A stretch of DNA of 64,000 nucleotides from Sphingorhabdus sp. SMR4y (GCF_002218195.1 NZ_CP022336.1:124001-188000); one strand, 5' to 3'; positions 47,560-56,718 are shown, numbered from the stretch's first letter. The notes: generated from the sequence alone by a model not told the origin. Numbers and translations are program-made.

Positions 47560-48495
47560 CTACCCCGCCCGCGGATGCGCGCTGTTATACACATCGAGCA
47601 AATGCGCCGCATCGACTGCGGTATAGACCTGCGTCGAACTCAGGCTCGCATGGCCCAGCAATTCCTGCAGGCTCCGCAAATCGGCGCCGCCGGCCAGCAG
47701 ATGCGTCGCAAAGCTGTGGCGCAGGGCATGGGGCGTGGTGCTGTCGGCGATGCCGAGCCGGGTCCGCGCCTGCTGCACGACCCGGCGGATCATATTGGGC
47801 GACAGCGGACCGCCGCGCTGGCCACGGAACAGGGGCGATCCGCTGATATCATCATGTTTGCAGCGCGCGAAGTCGGCGGCAATCGGATAGGGGCAGAGAT
47901 CGATATAATGTTCGATCGCCTCGCGCACTTGTGGCAGCAACGGCACGATCCGGGTTTTGCCGCGCTTGCCCGTAACCCGCAGCGTGTCGGACAGCGGCAG
48001 AATGTCGCCGGTCAGGTCCAGCGCTTCGCTGATCCGCAGGCCGGAGCCATAGAGCAGCAGCAATACTGCCCAGTCGCGCGCGCCGACCCAGTCGCTGCTG
48101 GCGCTGTCCTGCGCGTCGCCGGCCAGCGCCAAGATATCATCGGGCGACGCCGGGCGCGGCACGCCGCGCTTGACCTTGGGGCCCTTGATCTTGGGGATTT
48201 GCGCTTCGTCCCCGCCGACATGTTTCAGAAACGCGCGCAAGGCCGACAATTCCCGCGCCGCGCTGTTGTTGGTCAGGCCGTCAACTCTGCGGTGGGCGAG
48301 ATAGGCGCGGATATCGGCCTGGGTTACCGTCTTGACCTCGTCTGCGCCAACACCGTTGCCGATATGGTCCATCAGAAATTCGGTGAAACGCTCCGCCGTG
48401 ATCACATAGGCGCGCACCGTATGCGGCGACCGCCGCCGGTCATCGCGCAGATAGGCGGAAAAGGTGTTGATCAGGGCGCGGGTGGTATCGGTCAT
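47560..48495 (-). CDS. xerC: Tyrosine recombinase XerC
   Basis: This 311-residue site-specific recombinase resolves chromosome dimers at dif. The catalytic set is complete: Arg154 (GSGLRISEALDL), Lys177, His256 and Arg259 (PHALRHSFATHL), His282 (LGHASLSSTQ) and Tyr291 (VYTAV). The N-terminal core-binding domain has SPHTVRAYVITAERFTEFL. The ATG at 48495 is preceded by only 5 bases before a family A repeat that provides the upstream sequence (no clear Shine-Dalgarno). No dif site was recognised. Confidence 0.93.
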   Translation of the reverse strand: MTDTTRALINTFSAYLRDDRRRSPHTVRAYVITAERFTEFLMDHIGNGVGADEVKTVTQADIRAYLAHRRVDGLTNNSAARELSALRAFLKHVGGDEAQIPKIKGPKVKRGVPRPASPDDILALAGDAQDSASSDWVGARDWAVLLLLYGSGLRISEALDLTGDILPLSDTLRVTGKRGKTRIVPLLPQVREAIEHYIDLCPYPIAADFARCKHDDISGSPLFRGQRGGPLSPNMIRRVVQQARTRLGIADSTTPHALRHSFATHLLAGGADLRSLQELLGHASLSSTQVYTAVDAAHLLDVYNSAHPRAG

Positions 48496-48500
48496 ACGTT

Positions 48501-48564
48501 CCGTTCGTGCTGAGCTTGTCGAAATACGCTGGCTGTCACCCTTCGACAGGCTCAGGGTGAACGG
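48501..48564. repeat. Family A inverted pair at the xerC start
   Basis: CCGTTCGTGCTGAGCTTGTC (48501-48520) and CCCTTCGACAGGCTCAGGG then TGAACGG (48539-48564) are inverted copies with a short spacer, and the first ends 5 bases from the xerC start codon. Confidence 0.8.
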
Positions 48565-48601
48565 ACATGGTTTAGCAGACGGGGAATCAATCTCCAAACA
48601 T

Positions 48602-48702
48602 CCTCTCCTAATGGGAGAGGGCAATGTGCTCCGCACTTGATGCGGAGCTCGGGAGCCTAAGATCTACACGACTGACAGAAGCGCCGCATCCCATGCGGAG
48701 CA
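48602..48702. repeat. CCTCTCC hairpin plus Family B copies
   Basis: CCTCTCCTAATGGGAGAGG (48602-48620) is a hairpin of the same class as 29175-29196. It is followed by family B GTGCTCCGCACTTGATGCGG (48626-48645) and its part-complement CGCATCCCATGCGGAGCAGG (48684-48702), between xerC and the acyl-CoA synthetase. Confidence 0.75.
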
Positions 48703-48708
48703 GGCACT

Positions 48709-50496
48709 CTACAACCGATATTCCCCCGACACTATCCTGGCATGTTCCGCCTCGGTCAGTTCGGCATAGCCCTCTGCATCGGGCTTGCAGAACCAGACCG
48801 GATCATCGATCGCGCCGATATCAAAGCCCTCCTTGACCAGCTCCACCTTGCGATATTTGAACGTGCCGGTGGTCTGCGCCTCCGGCTCGATGCGGATGAA
48901 CAGGGGCACGGCATAAGGCGGCAGTTCTGCGGCCAGAAAAGCGCGCAGGCCGGATATATCGAAATCATCCGCCACGGTCAGCGAAGCCATGCCGGCGCGG
49001 CCATCGGTGCCGGGGACTTCGACGCCGTAGACATTGGCGGTCCTGATCCCGGGATATTGCGACAGCACTTCGGAGACTTCGTTGGTCGCGACATTCTCGC
49101 CCTTCCAGCGGAACGTGTCGCCGATCCGGTCCTTGAAATAGATATAGCCGGAACGGTCGCGGCTCATCAGATCGCCGGAGCGGAACCAGGCATCGCCCTT
49201 TTCAAACACGTCGCGCAGGATTTTCTTCTCGGTCGCTTCCTTGTCCTGATAGCCGGAAAAGTCGGACGGGCTGTCCTTGAAAATCCGCCCGATCAGTTCG
49301 CCCGGCTCGTCCCAGTCCGCATTGATGCAGAAACCGTCCTCGCCGCGCACCGGCTGTTCCTCGGCGATGTCGAATTTCACGATCCTGGTATCGCCGAACT
49401 GCTTCTCCAGATATTTCGGAATCCGCCCGACCGCACCGATCTTGCCGTCGAAATTCATCAGGAAGATATTGCCCTCGGTCGAGCCATAGATTTCGAGCAG
49501 CTTGGGCACCTGGAAACGGTCGACAAATTGCTGCCAGATATCGGCGCGCAGGCCATTGCCGATGCCGACCCGGACTGTGTGCGCGCTCTGCTTGGGATGG
49601 TCCGGCTGGTTGAGCAGATAACGGCACAGCTCGCCGATATAGACGATCACCGTGGCGCCATTGTCGGCGGCGTCGTCCCAATATTGCGAGGCGGAAAATT
49701 TGCGCCGCAGGATTGCCGATGCGCCGCTCAACAAGGCGCCGCCCATGCCGATGAAGCCGCCGGTCACGTGATAGAGCGGCAGGGTGATGTAGATGCGGTC
49801 TTCGGGCGTCAGCGGGCAGGTCGAAATGGCGATGCGGAAGCTGCGCCGGGCGCGGGCATGGGAGATGCGCGCCGCCTTGGGCAGGCCGGTGGTGCCCGAT
49901 GTATAGACATAGAGGAACAGGTCCTTGCCGGTCATATGGGCGCGGTGGCTCTTGTCGGGGCGATCAGCGGGCAGGGCGGTCAGGGCGCTGTTGAGGTTCT
50001 GGCCAATCTCGCCGTCCCAGTCCCACAGCGCCGGTGATCCGTCGAGCTGGCCGGCAATATGCGATACGCGCGGGGCCAGATCGGCGGTGGTGATCACCGC
50101 CTTTGTATCGACAATGTTCAGGCAGTGGGCGAGCCCGGCGCCTTCCAGATTGCTGTTGATCAGCGCCGTTATGACCCCGACCTTGGACAGGCCGAACCAG
50201 GTGGCGACAAAATCGGGGGCATTTTCCATGAACAGGGCGACCGTGTCACCTGCCTTATAGCCCTGCGCCAGCGCCCAGTGCGCGATTCGATTGGCGCGGG
50301 CTTCAAATTCGCCATAGGTCACCCTGCCGCCTTCGAAATAAAAGGCGATATTGTCCGGATAGAGATCGACCGTGGCCTCGATATCATCGGTGATCAGGAT
50401 CGGCGCGTCGGCATCGATATCCTTGACCAGAGCCATCACATTTTTCAGCGACCGCGTGAATTGGATCTCGCGCTTGATCACGCTGAATATTCCCAT
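48709..50496 (-). CDS. Long-chain acyl-CoA synthetase (FadD6/FATP-like)
   Basis: This 595-residue ANL-superfamily ligase of the very-long-chain acyl-CoA synthetase/fatty-acid-transporter branch has the signature YVYTSGTTGLPKAARISH, the motif EIYGSTEGNIFLM and ASQYWDDAADNGATVIVYIGE. The segment SGYIYFKDRIGDTFRWKGENVATNEV contains the hinge of this branch. It activates long or branched fatty acids. The ATG 50496 (MGIFSVIK) has GGAGAGAG upstream; an ATG five codons earlier lacks a ribosome site and is inside that element. Confidence 0.9.
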   Translation of the reverse strand: MGIFSVIKREIQFTRSLKNVMALVKDIDADAPILITDDIEATVDLYPDNIAFYFEGGRVTYGEFEARANRIAHWALAQGYKAGDTVALFMENAPDFVATWFGLSKVGVITALINSNLEGAGLAHCLNIVDTKAVITTADLAPRVSHIAGQLDGSPALWDWDGEIGQNLNSALTALPADRPDKSHRAHMTGKDLFLYVYTSGTTGLPKAARISHARARRSFRIAISTCPLTPEDRIYITLPLYHVTGGFIGMGGALLSGASAILRRKFSASQYWDDAADNGATVIVYIGELCRYLLNQPDHPKQSAHTVRVGIGNGLRADIWQQFVDRFQVPKLLEIYGSTEGNIFLMNFDGKIGAVGRIPKYLEKQFGDTRIVKFDIAEEQPVRGEDGFCINADWDEPGELIGRIFKDSPSDFSGYQDKEATEKKILRDVFEKGDAWFRSGDLMSRDRSGYIYFKDRIGDTFRWKGENVATNEVSEVLSQYPGIRTANVYGVEVPGTDGRAGMASLTVADDFDISGLRAFLAAELPPYAVPLFIRIEPEAQTTGTFKYRKVELVKEGFDIGAIDDPVWFCKPDAEGYAELTEAEHARIVSGEYRL

Positions 50497-50582
50497 GGCT
50501 TCTCTCTCCATATTTTTGTGGAGTGTGACAGCTAAGCCGATAATATTCAACGCCCATCAGCGATAGAAAAATGCGTGGGATC

Positions 50583-51725
50583 TCAGACGTCTGCGATGAT
50601 CTTTGGCAAGAGCGCATCAAGCAGCGGCATGCCCTTGGGCGATATGGTCAGCCGCCCCCTTGTGCTGTCGAGCAGGCCGAGACCGGCGAGCTGGTCGATG
50701 GCTGCGTGATCGATCATTTGCGCCGCCGTCAGTCCGGTCTTGTCGGCAAGCGCAGCCATATCCACGCCTTCGGCCAGGCGCAGCCCCATCATCAGCGCTT
50801 CCATCGCCCGCGTTGCTGCTGACAAAGGCTGTTCGACCTTCAGGCCATTGCGATTGCGTTCGACTGCAGAAAGGAAATTTTCCGGCTTCTTGTGCCGCTC
50901 GGTCGCGCTGTCCAGACGCCGTCCGTGCGCGCCGGGGCCGATGCCGACATAGTCCTGATAGCGCCAGTAGGTCAGATTATGGCGGCTTTCCTGACCGGGC
51001 CTGGCGTGGTTGCTGATCTCGTAGGCGGGCAGGCCGGCTGCGGTCATCATGCTGCGATTGAGTTCGAACAGGTCGGCGCAATGATCATCATCGGCCGGGA
51101 TCAGCTTGCCGGTGCGCACCAAAGTCTCGAACCGCGTGCCCGGCTCGATGGTTAGCTGATAAAGCGAAAGATGGCCGGTGCCGAAGCCGAGTGCACGGTC
51201 CAGTTCCGCCTGCCAGTCGTCCAGCGACTGGCCGGGACGGGCGTAGATCAGGTCAAAACTGACCCGGTCGAACGCCTGCTGCGCGGTATCCAGCGCGGCC
51301 AGACCTTCCTCGACATCATGCGCGCGGCCCAAAAATTCCAGGGTCTGGTCATCCAGCGATTGCAGGCCCAGCGACACCCGGTTCACGCCTGCCTCGGCGA
51401 GATCGTGAAAATTTGCAGCCTCCACCGAAGACGGATTGGCCTCCAGCGTGATCTCGATTTTGTCGGCAAAGCCCCAGTGGCGCTGCGCTTCCGCGATCAA
51501 TGTTTCCACCAGCGCCGGCGGCATCAGCGACGGCGTGCCGCCGCCAAAGAAGATGCTCGACAGCTTGCGGCCCGGTGTCAGCGCCGCTTCATGTGCCATA
51601 TCGGCCAGCAAGGCGCTCTGCCACGCCGCGACATCCACCTGATCGCGGACATGGCTGTTGAAATCGCAATAGGGGCATTTGGAAACGCAGAACGGCCAGT
51701 GGATATAGAGGGCGAGAGGCCCCAT
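50583..51725 (-). CDS. hemW: Radical SAM heme chaperone HemW
   Basis: This 380-residue radical SAM protein has the cluster motif CVSKCPYC (Cys13, Cys17, Cys20), GGGTPSLMPPALVE near 70 and the HemW C-terminal wing. The fourth residue around ITLEANPSSVE is family-typical. HemW binds and transfers heme, not the coproporphyrinogen oxidase reaction of HemN. The ATG 51725 is supported by AGGAG (CAGGAGTGAT) 5 bases upstream; ATGs up to 51770 belong to the overlapping intergenic region of the divergent CAP gene. Gene spacing to the CAP start is 39 bases. Confidence 0.93.
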   Translation of the reverse strand: MGPLALYIHWPFCVSKCPYCDFNSHVRDQVDVAAWQSALLADMAHEAALTPGRKLSSIFFGGGTPSLMPPALVETLIAEAQRHWGFADKIEITLEANPSSVEAANFHDLAEAGVNRVSLGLQSLDDQTLEFLGRAHDVEEGLAALDTAQQAFDRVSFDLIYARPGQSLDDWQAELDRALGFGTGHLSLYQLTIEPGTRFETLVRTGKLIPADDDHCADLFELNRSMMTAAGLPAYEISNHARPGQESRHNLTYWRYQDYVGIGPGAHGRRLDSATERHKKPENFLSAVERNRNGLKVEQPLSAATRAMEALMMGLRLAEGVDMAALADKTGLTAAQMIDHAAIDQLAGLGLLDSTRGRLTISPKGMPLLDALLPKIIADV

Positions 51726-51764
51726 ATCACTCCTGTTCAGATTTTCCGTTGTAGAGGCCAGTTC

Positions 51765-52352
51765 ATGCATATATTTCGCGCCCTTAGCGCCATCCTTCTA
51801 ATCACGCCAGCCTTTGCCGCCTGTTCGGCCGGGACCTCGCACAATCCGGCGCCGACCACGGTGGTTGAAACCCGCACCAGCATGGAGCCGGCTCCGCGCG
51901 GCGACACTCGTCTCCAAAGCGCGATGATGCGAGGGCACAATGACGCGCGGGCAAAGGTCGGTGCGCCGAAACTGGTCTGGAATGACGAGTTGGCCAAGGA
52001 CGCTGCCGTCTATGCGGCAACTCTGGCCCGCACCGGAAAATTTGCCCATGACCCGCAAACGGGTCGCAGCCCGCGGCATGGCGAGAATCTCTGGATGGGC
52101 ACCCGCGATGCCTATAGTTACGGCGAAATGATCGGAGCCTGGGTCGACGAGGACCGCTATTTCAAGCGCGGCCTGTTCCCCAACAGCAGCACCACCGGCA
52201 CCTGGGGCGATGTTGCCCATTATACCCAGATCATCTGGCCGACCAGCCAGCGCGTCGGCTGCGCGGTGGCGAGCAATGCGCGCGATGATTTTCTGGTCTG
52301 TCGCTATGGTCCGGCAGGCAATATCGTCGGACGCGATCCGTTGAAGGGGTAG
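51765..52352 (+). CDS. CAP/SCP-domain lipoprotein
   Basis: This 195-residue secreted protein has a lipoprotein signal (IFRALSAILLITPAFAAC, lipobox AFAAC near residue 20) and a CAP (cysteine-rich secretory/antigen 5/PR1) domain: MMRGHNDARAKVGAPKLVW, HGENLWMG and HYTQIIWPTSQRVGCAV. The CAP cavity residues His (near 57 and 140) and Glu (in GENLW) are present. The domain is widespread and its bacterial roles are largely unknown. AGAGG lies 7 bases before ATG 51765. It is divergent from hemW. Confidence 0.9.
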   Translation: MHIFRALSAILLITPAFAACSAGTSHNPAPTTVVETRTSMEPAPRGDTRLQSAMMRGHNDARAKVGAPKLVWNDELAKDAAVYAATLARTGKFAHDPQTGRSPRHGENLWMGTRDAYSYGEMIGAWVDEDRYFKRGLFPNSSTTGTWGDVAHYTQIIWPTSQRVGCAVASNARDDFLVCRYGPAGNIVGRDPLKG

Positions 52353-52391
52353 GCTACAGCTAAGGTGATCGGTTCAAACTAATTGCGTCAA

Positions 52392-52464
52392 CCCGTTCGT
52401 CCTGAGCCTGTCGAAGGACATCTATCCGCCGAGAGCTGCACTTCGACAAGCTCAGTGCGAACGG
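52392..52464. repeat. Family A inverted pair
   Basis: CCCGTTCGTCCTGAGCCTG followed by TCGAAGGAC (52392-52419) and the inverted CACTTCGACAAGCTCAGTGC with GAACGG (52439-52464), after the CAP gene. Confidence 0.85.
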
Positions 52465-52483
52465 CAAGAGGCTGGTATTCAAG

Positions 52484-52540
52484 CCGCCTGTGTGAGTCTC
52501 ACCACCCCTGGTTAAGGTCCCAGCCTGCGCTGGGGTGACA
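52484..52540. repeat. Family E repeat (CCCAGC...GCTGGG) copy
   Basis: A shortened copy of the repeat seen at 56061-56148 and 56719-56806: CCGCCTGTGTGAGTCTCACC, then TCCCAGCCTGCGCTGGGG and GTGAC. The final part folds as CCCAGC/GCTGGG. It lies at the 3' end of rdgB. Confidence 0.8.
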
Positions 52541-52542
52541 GA

Positions 52543-53172
52543 TCAAAAACAGGCCGCAACCAGTTTCCGAAACGCATCGGCCCGGTGGCTCATCGCCTGT
52601 TTCTGCGCCGGATCGAGTTCGGCAAATGTCTCGTCAAAACCGACCGGCTGAAACACCGGATCATAGCCAAAGCCCATGGTCCCGCGCGGTGGCCAGACGA
52701 GATTGCCTTGCACCCGTCCCTCGAACACTTCCGAATGGCCATCGGGCCAGGCCAGCGCCAGCGTGCAGGCAAAATAGGCGCTACGGTCGACATCCAGCCC
52801 TTGCTCGGCCAGCTTTCCCTCGACCTTACCCATCGCCATATACCAGTCGCGGCCTCTGTCGCCTTCAAACCACTGCCGCTCGGCCCAGTCGGCGGTGTAA
52901 ACCCCCGGCTTGCCGTCCAGCGCCGCCACGCACAGCCCGCTGTCATCGGCCAGCGCCACGCAGTCCGCACCTTCCGCGCTCGCCCGCGACTTGAGCAGCG
53001 CATTTTCGGCAAAAGTGGTCCCGGTCTCTTCCGGCTCGGGCAGATCGAGATCACCCGCCGACACCGGCTCGATACCATAAGGCTCCAGCAACGCCCGGAT
53101 TTCCCGCACCTTGCCCTGATTATGGCTGGCGATCACTAGACGTCCGGGGGTGAGTTTGCGGTGGGTGGTCAT
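52543..53172 (-). CDS. rdgB: dITP/XTP pyrophosphatase (RdgB)
   Basis: This 209-residue inosine triphosphate pyrophosphatase cleans non-canonical purine nucleotides (dITP, XTP). It has [12 protein letters not shown] near the N-terminus, the substrate site [36 protein letters not shown], and [15 protein letters not shown] with [13 protein letters not shown] 53172 fits the family; the 14 codons before it lie within a family A repeat and are not conserved. It is the partner of rph in the usual rph-rdgB pair, and both are on the minus strand. Confidence 0.94.
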   Translation of the reverse strand: MTTHRKLTPGRLVIASHNQGKVREIRALLEPYGIEPVSAGDLDLPEPEETGTTFAENALLKSRASAEGADCVALADDSGLCVAALDGKPGVYTADWAERQWFEGDRGRDWYMAMGKVEGKLAEQGLDVDRSAYFACTLALAWPDGHSEVFEGRVQGNLVWPPRGTMGFGYDPVFQPVGFDETFAELDPAQKQAMSHRADAFRKLVAACF

Positions 53173-53185
53173 AAGTTTTCCAATT

Positions 53186-53254
53186 CCGTTCGCCCTGAGC
53201 CTGTCGCAGGGCACTTCGCGTCGAGAGGTGCTTCGACAAGCTCAGCACGAACGG
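53186..53254. repeat. Family A inverted pair upstream of rdgB
   Basis: CCGTTCGCCCTGAGCCTGTC with GCAGGGC (53186-53212) and inverted TGCTTCGACAAGCTCAGCAC with GAACGG (53229-53254) fill the space between rph and rdgB and reach within 14 bases of the rdgB start. Confidence 0.85.
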
Positions 53255-53274
53255 TTATTCTTTTCGCCTAAATC

Positions 53275-53988
53275 CTAACCGACCGCCTTGTCCTGCGCTT
53301 CAAAAATCTGGCCGCAGCCGATTTTCGCCAGCCGCATCAGCCGCATCAGGCCTTCGTCGTCAAAGGTCTGGCCCTCGGCAGTCGCCTGCGCTTCGGCGAT
53401 ATTGCCATCACCGGTCAGCACGAAATTGGCATCGGCACCGGCGTTGCTGTCCTCGTCATAGTCGAGATCGAGCACCGGCGTGCCTTCGAATATGCCACAG
53501 CTGATCGCCGCAATCTTCTGTTCGATCGGATCTTCGCTGATCAGCTTCATGTCGAGCAGGCCGTTGACCGCGAGGCGCAGCGCCACCCAGGCGCCGCTGA
53601 TCGAGGCCGTCCGTGTGCCGCCATCCGCCTGGATGACATCGCAATCGACCGTGATCTGGCGTTCGCCGAGCTTCTTCATGTCGACCACTGCGCGCAGGCT
53701 GCGCCCGATCAGACGCTGGATTTCCTGCGTCCGGCCGCTCTGCTTGCCGCGCGCCGCTTCGCGCGAATTACGGGTATTGGTCGCCCGCGGCAGCATCGAA
53801 TATTCGCCGGTGACCCAGCCTTCCCCCTTGCCGCGCAGCCATGGCGGAATGCGCTCTTCGATACTGGCGGTGCAGATCACCTTGGTATCGCCAAAGCTGA
53901 TCAGGCAGCTGCCCTCGGCATGTTTGGTAAATCCGGTTTCGATGGAAATGGCGCGCATTTCGTCCGGCGCACGGCCCGATGGTCGCAT
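53275..53988 (-). CDS. rph: Ribonuclease PH
   Basis: This 237-residue phosphorolytic 3' exoribonuclease matures tRNA 3' ends. It has [38 protein letters not shown], the active-site [13 protein letters not shown] segment with [19 protein letters not shown] and the catalytic region [32 protein letters not shown] precedes the ATG 53988. An in-frame extension upstream is not conserved. It is divergent from hrcA. Confidence 0.95.
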   Translation of the reverse strand: MRPSGRAPDEMRAISIETGFTKHAEGSCLISFGDTKVICTASIEERIPPWLRGKGEGWVTGEYSMLPRATNTRNSREAARGKQSGRTQEIQRLIGRSLRAVVDMKKLGERQITVDCDVIQADGGTRTASISGAWVALRLAVNGLLDMKLISEDPIEQKIAAISCGIFEGTPVLDLDYDEDSNAGADANFVLTGDGNIAEAQATAEGQTFDDEGLMRLMRLAKIGCGQIFEAQDKAVG

Positions 53989-54325
53989 GTGATGATTCCT
54001 TAGTTTGAGTTGGGGCGGTCTTATCCACTCCCACACGGAGAGACAACCGCTCATCCGGTCCCTTCGGGGAAGGGAGGCATTTTCCCTCTGCCAGAGGGAG
54101 AGGCAAGCAAGATCTGGTAGCGAAGCTACCCTGATCGCGCTCGGTGAGGGGTTAAATGCTATAAGGCCCGCCCCCCCCACCGGCCTGCGCCAGCCACCAA
54201 AGATACCAAGCTCCGGTTGCCTCTCCCGACGGGAGAGGGTGAAGAACGCAGCGCATCAAGTGCGCAGCACGGCTCCTCGCAATTGCCCGCTGGAAACCCG
54301 TTCGTTTTCATCCTATCTATCACCC
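53989..54325. other. Gap between rph and hrcA, repeat-rich
   Basis: This 337-base non-coding stretch has hairpins at 54083-54099 (TCCCTCTG/CAGAGGGA), 54116-54130 (GGTAGC/GCTACC, perfect, 3-base loop) and 54220-54238 (CCTCTCCC/GGGAGAGG). A family B piece GCGCATCAAGTGCGCAGCAC lies at 54251-54270. The CCCC run near 54170-54179 is also notable. It separates divergent heat-shock regulator and tRNA-processing genes; no CIRCE element was recognised. Confidence 0.65.
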
Positions 54326-55375
54326 ATGACCACCACCCCGATCACCGAAATGACCACCCGCGCGCAGGACATCTTCCGCGTCGTGGTGGAATCCTATCTC
54401 GACACCGGCGCGCCGGTCGGGTCGCGGACCATATCGAAGGCGCCGGGGCTGGAGCTTTCGCCCGCCTCGATCCGCAATGTCATGCAGGATCTCGAGGAAC
54501 TGGGCCTGCTCGCCGCGCCGCATACCAGCGCCGGGCGGATGCCGACCGAGCTTGGGCTACGGCTGTTTGTCGACGGCATGATGCAGGCGGCGGCGCCGTC
54601 GCAGGAAGAGCGCGCGGCGATCGAGCGTCAGATCACCGAACAGGGGCCGGTCGAGGACGCCCTGCGCGCCACCACCTCGATCCTTTCCGGCCTGTCGTCC
54701 TGCGCCGGCCTCGTGCTGGTGCCCAAGCGCGAGCCGTTGCTCAAGCAGTTCAGTTTCGTCAAACTGTCCGAAGGGCAGGGGCTGGCGATCCTCGTGTCCC
54801 AGGACGGCGCGGTGGAAAACCGCGTGCTTGACCTGCCGCCCGGCGTCTCGGAATCGGCACTGGTCGAGGCCGGCAATTATCTCACCGCCCGCTATGGCGG
54901 TATGACGCTCAGTCAGGCACTATCCACCGTCGACCGGGAAATCAGCGCCGGTGAACTGGCGATCGACAAGGCGTCGGAAGAGCTGGTCAAGGCCGGCATG
55001 GTCACCTGGAGTCGCGACCCCGCCGACCGGCCGGTGCTGATCGTCCGCGGCCAAGCCAATCTGCTCAAGGACAATAGCGCGCTGGAAGATCTCGACCGGG
55101 TCCGCCGCCTGCTCGACGAGCTCGAGGGCAAGCAGGAAATTGCCCGGCTGCTCGACAATGCCCGCGATGCGGAAGCGGCGAAAATATTTATCGGCGCGGA
55201 GAATAAATTATTCTCGCTTTCCGGCTCATCTGTGATAGCGGCGCCCTACAAGGACAGCGATGGACAGGTGGTCGGCGTGGTCGGCGTAATCGGCCCGACA
55301 AGGTTGAATTACGCGCGCGTCGTACCCATGGTAGACTTTACCGCGCAGAGCCTGTCGCGTTTGTTGACCAAATGA
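54326..55375 (+). CDS. hrcA: Heat-inducible transcription repressor HrcA
   Basis: This 349-residue repressor has an N-terminal winged helix (IFRVVVESYLDTGAPVGSRT, then LSPASIRNVMQDLEELGLL) followed by the conserved HTSAGRMPTELGLRLFVDG and a GAF-like dimerisation domain ending in VVGVVGVIGPTRLNYARVVP. It represses chaperone genes by binding CIRCE elements when GroE is free. ATG 54326 or an internal ATG at 54350 could be used; neither has a strong ribosome site. It is followed 23 bases later by grpE. Confidence 0.95.
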   Translation: MTTTPITEMTTRAQDIFRVVVESYLDTGAPVGSRTISKAPGLELSPASIRNVMQDLEELGLLAAPHTSAGRMPTELGLRLFVDGMMQAAAPSQEERAAIERQITEQGPVEDALRATTSILSGLSSCAGLVLVPKREPLLKQFSFVKLSEGQGLAILVSQDGAVENRVLDLPPGVSESALVEAGNYLTARYGGMTLSQALSTVDREISAGELAIDKASEELVKAGMVTWSRDPADRPVLIVRGQANLLKDNSALEDLDRVRRLLDELEGKQEIARLLDNARDAEAAKIFIGAENKLFSLSGSSVIAAPYKDSDGQVVGVVGVIGPTRLNYARVVPMVDFTAQSLSRLLTK

Positions 55376-55398
55376 TAGAAATTAGAGTGATTTAGAAC

Positions 55399-56010
55399 AT
55401 GAGCGATACCAAGCAGAATCCCGGACAAGACAATGGCGACGCCGCCGCAGCCGCCGAGCTGGATGGCGTGCCGGAATCGATGAAAGAGGGCGGAGAAGGC
55501 GAAGCTGCCGGAGAAGCCGGCCAGCCGGAAAATGCCGACAACCGGATCGAGGCGCTGGAAAATGAACTGGCCGAAGCCCAGCAGGCCGTGCTCTACGCGC
55601 AGGCAGAGACCCAGAATGTCCGCCGCCGCCTCGAAAAGGACGCGCAGGACGCCCGCGCCTATGCCGCCACCGGCTTTGCCCGCGACATGCTCTCGGTGAT
55701 GGACAATATGAACCGCGCGCTCGAGGCCATTCCGGCCGAGGTCAAGGACGAGGAAAAGTGGAAGGGCCTGATCAACGGCATTGAAGCCACCGGCCGCGAG
55801 CTGCAGTCCGTGTTCGAGAAAAACGGCATCAAGCGCGTCGCCTCGGTCGGCCTCCCGCTCGACCCCAACCAGCATCAGGCGATGGTCGAAATCCCGACCA
55901 CCGATGAAGAACCCGGCACCATCGTGCAGGAAATGCAGGCCGGCTACATGATCAAGGATCGTTTGCTACGTCCGGCGTTTGTGGGCGTGGCGAAGAAGCC
56001 GGAAGAATAG
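55399..56010 (+). CDS. grpE: Nucleotide exchange factor GrpE
   Basis: This 203-residue cochaperone of DnaK has an acidic disordered N-terminus (about 1-50), a long coiled coil (ENELAEAQQAVLYAQAETQN near 57-76), then the beta domain with GVGLPLDPNQHQAMVEIPT-like segments and PGTIVQEMQAGYMIKDRLLR. It exchanges ADP for ATP on DnaK. It is linked with hrcA in an operon. A trace of AGAGTGA is the only ribosome signal seen. Confidence 0.95.
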   Translation: MSDTKQNPGQDNGDAAAAAELDGVPESMKEGGEGEAAGEAGQPENADNRIEALENELAEAQQAVLYAQAETQNVRRRLEKDAQDARAYAATGFARDMLSVMDNMNRALEAIPAEVKDEEKWKGLINGIEATGRELQSVFEKNGIKRVASVGLPLDPNQHQAMVEIPTTDEEPGTIVQEMQAGYMIKDRLLRPAFVGVAKKPEE

Positions 56011-56060
56011 GCGCTTCCGGCTGATCAGCTCAGGTCTTCGCAAAAGAGAGCCTACCTAAC

Positions 56061-56148
56061 CCGTCATGCCAGCGCAGGGTGGCATCCAGCCCGCCTGTGT
56101 GAGTCCCACCGCCCTCGGTTTAGACCCCAGCCTTCGCTGGGGTGACGG
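56061..56148. repeat. Family E repeat copy, part of a reading frame
   Basis: An 88-base unit that starts CCGTCATGCCAGCGCAGG, runs through CATCCAGCCCGCCTGTGTG and CCACCGCC, and ends CCCAGCCTTCGCTGGGG then TGACGG. The 3' hairpin CCCCAGC-CTTC-GCTGGGG spans 56125-56142. The last nine codons plus stop of the minus-strand gene at 56120 fall in this copy. Confidence 0.88.
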
Positions 56149-56659
56149 TTGATTTTCCTGATCCTTTTTTGGATGACGGAGTGATGCTGTAATTTGTGAT
56201 TTTTTGTGCTGCGGCACACATTTCAGACCATATAGTTTGAAGCTCTTGTGAAGGCAAAACAATGGATTTTGCGCTCCGTTCATTGGAGCCGCAGGAGGCA
56301 TTTTGAATCCTTATCAGAATTACTCCGTCTGTTGTTTCTATCAAGCTCAGCTTGGAATGTGCCAGTTCTGAACGGAAAGCCGCGAAGGGCAGAAAGTCGT
56401 TCAGATAGGATTGAATCCTTGTCGGTTTGTGGAACGCCTCTTTGTGTGTTTCCAATATTTCGTTGAACTGCTTCACTTTTTTCGAAAAGTGGGGAGCCGG
56501 AGATTGGAACGGTTGAATCCTGTCGACAAGCCAGCATTCGACGGCGGCGCATTTACCGATAATTTTGCTGCGCAGGATATGCGCCTGGTCGATGTCGAAC
56601 AGCTTCGTTTCATTGATCGTCGCTGATGCTACTGCGACAGGCTGTGCCATGATATTCAT
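56120..56659 (-). CDS. Hypothetical protein ending inside a repeat
   Basis: This 179-residue protein has no recognised family. It is largely helical and charged with lower GC than its neighbours: EILETHKEAFHKPTRIQSYL, FRSELAHSKLSLI and KSIVLPSQELQTIWSEMC. A second start nine bases downstream (56650) is possible. The last residues TVTPAKAGV are encoded by the family E repeat (56120-56148), so the original stop has probably been replaced by repeat insertion. Its low GC suggests transfer. No neighbour hints at function. Confidence 0.5.
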   Translation of the reverse strand: MNIMAQPVAVASATINETKLFDIDQAHILRSKIIGKCAAVECWLVDRIQPFQSPAPHFSKKVKQFNEILETHKEAFHKPTRIQSYLNDFLPFAAFRSELAHSKLSLIETTDGVILIRIQNASCGSNERSAKSIVLPSQELQTIWSEMCAAAQKITNYSITPSSKKGSGKSTVTPAKAGV

Positions 56660-56718
56660 CGCTCATCTCTAGCGCAAATCATTGAAAATATTCTAAACAA
56701 CGCCGGTCAAATATACAC

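Noticed and set aside
54160-54180. The C-run near 54171-54178 as a phase-variable tract
   Set aside because: It is non-coding and upstream of hrcA; no reading frame depends on it.
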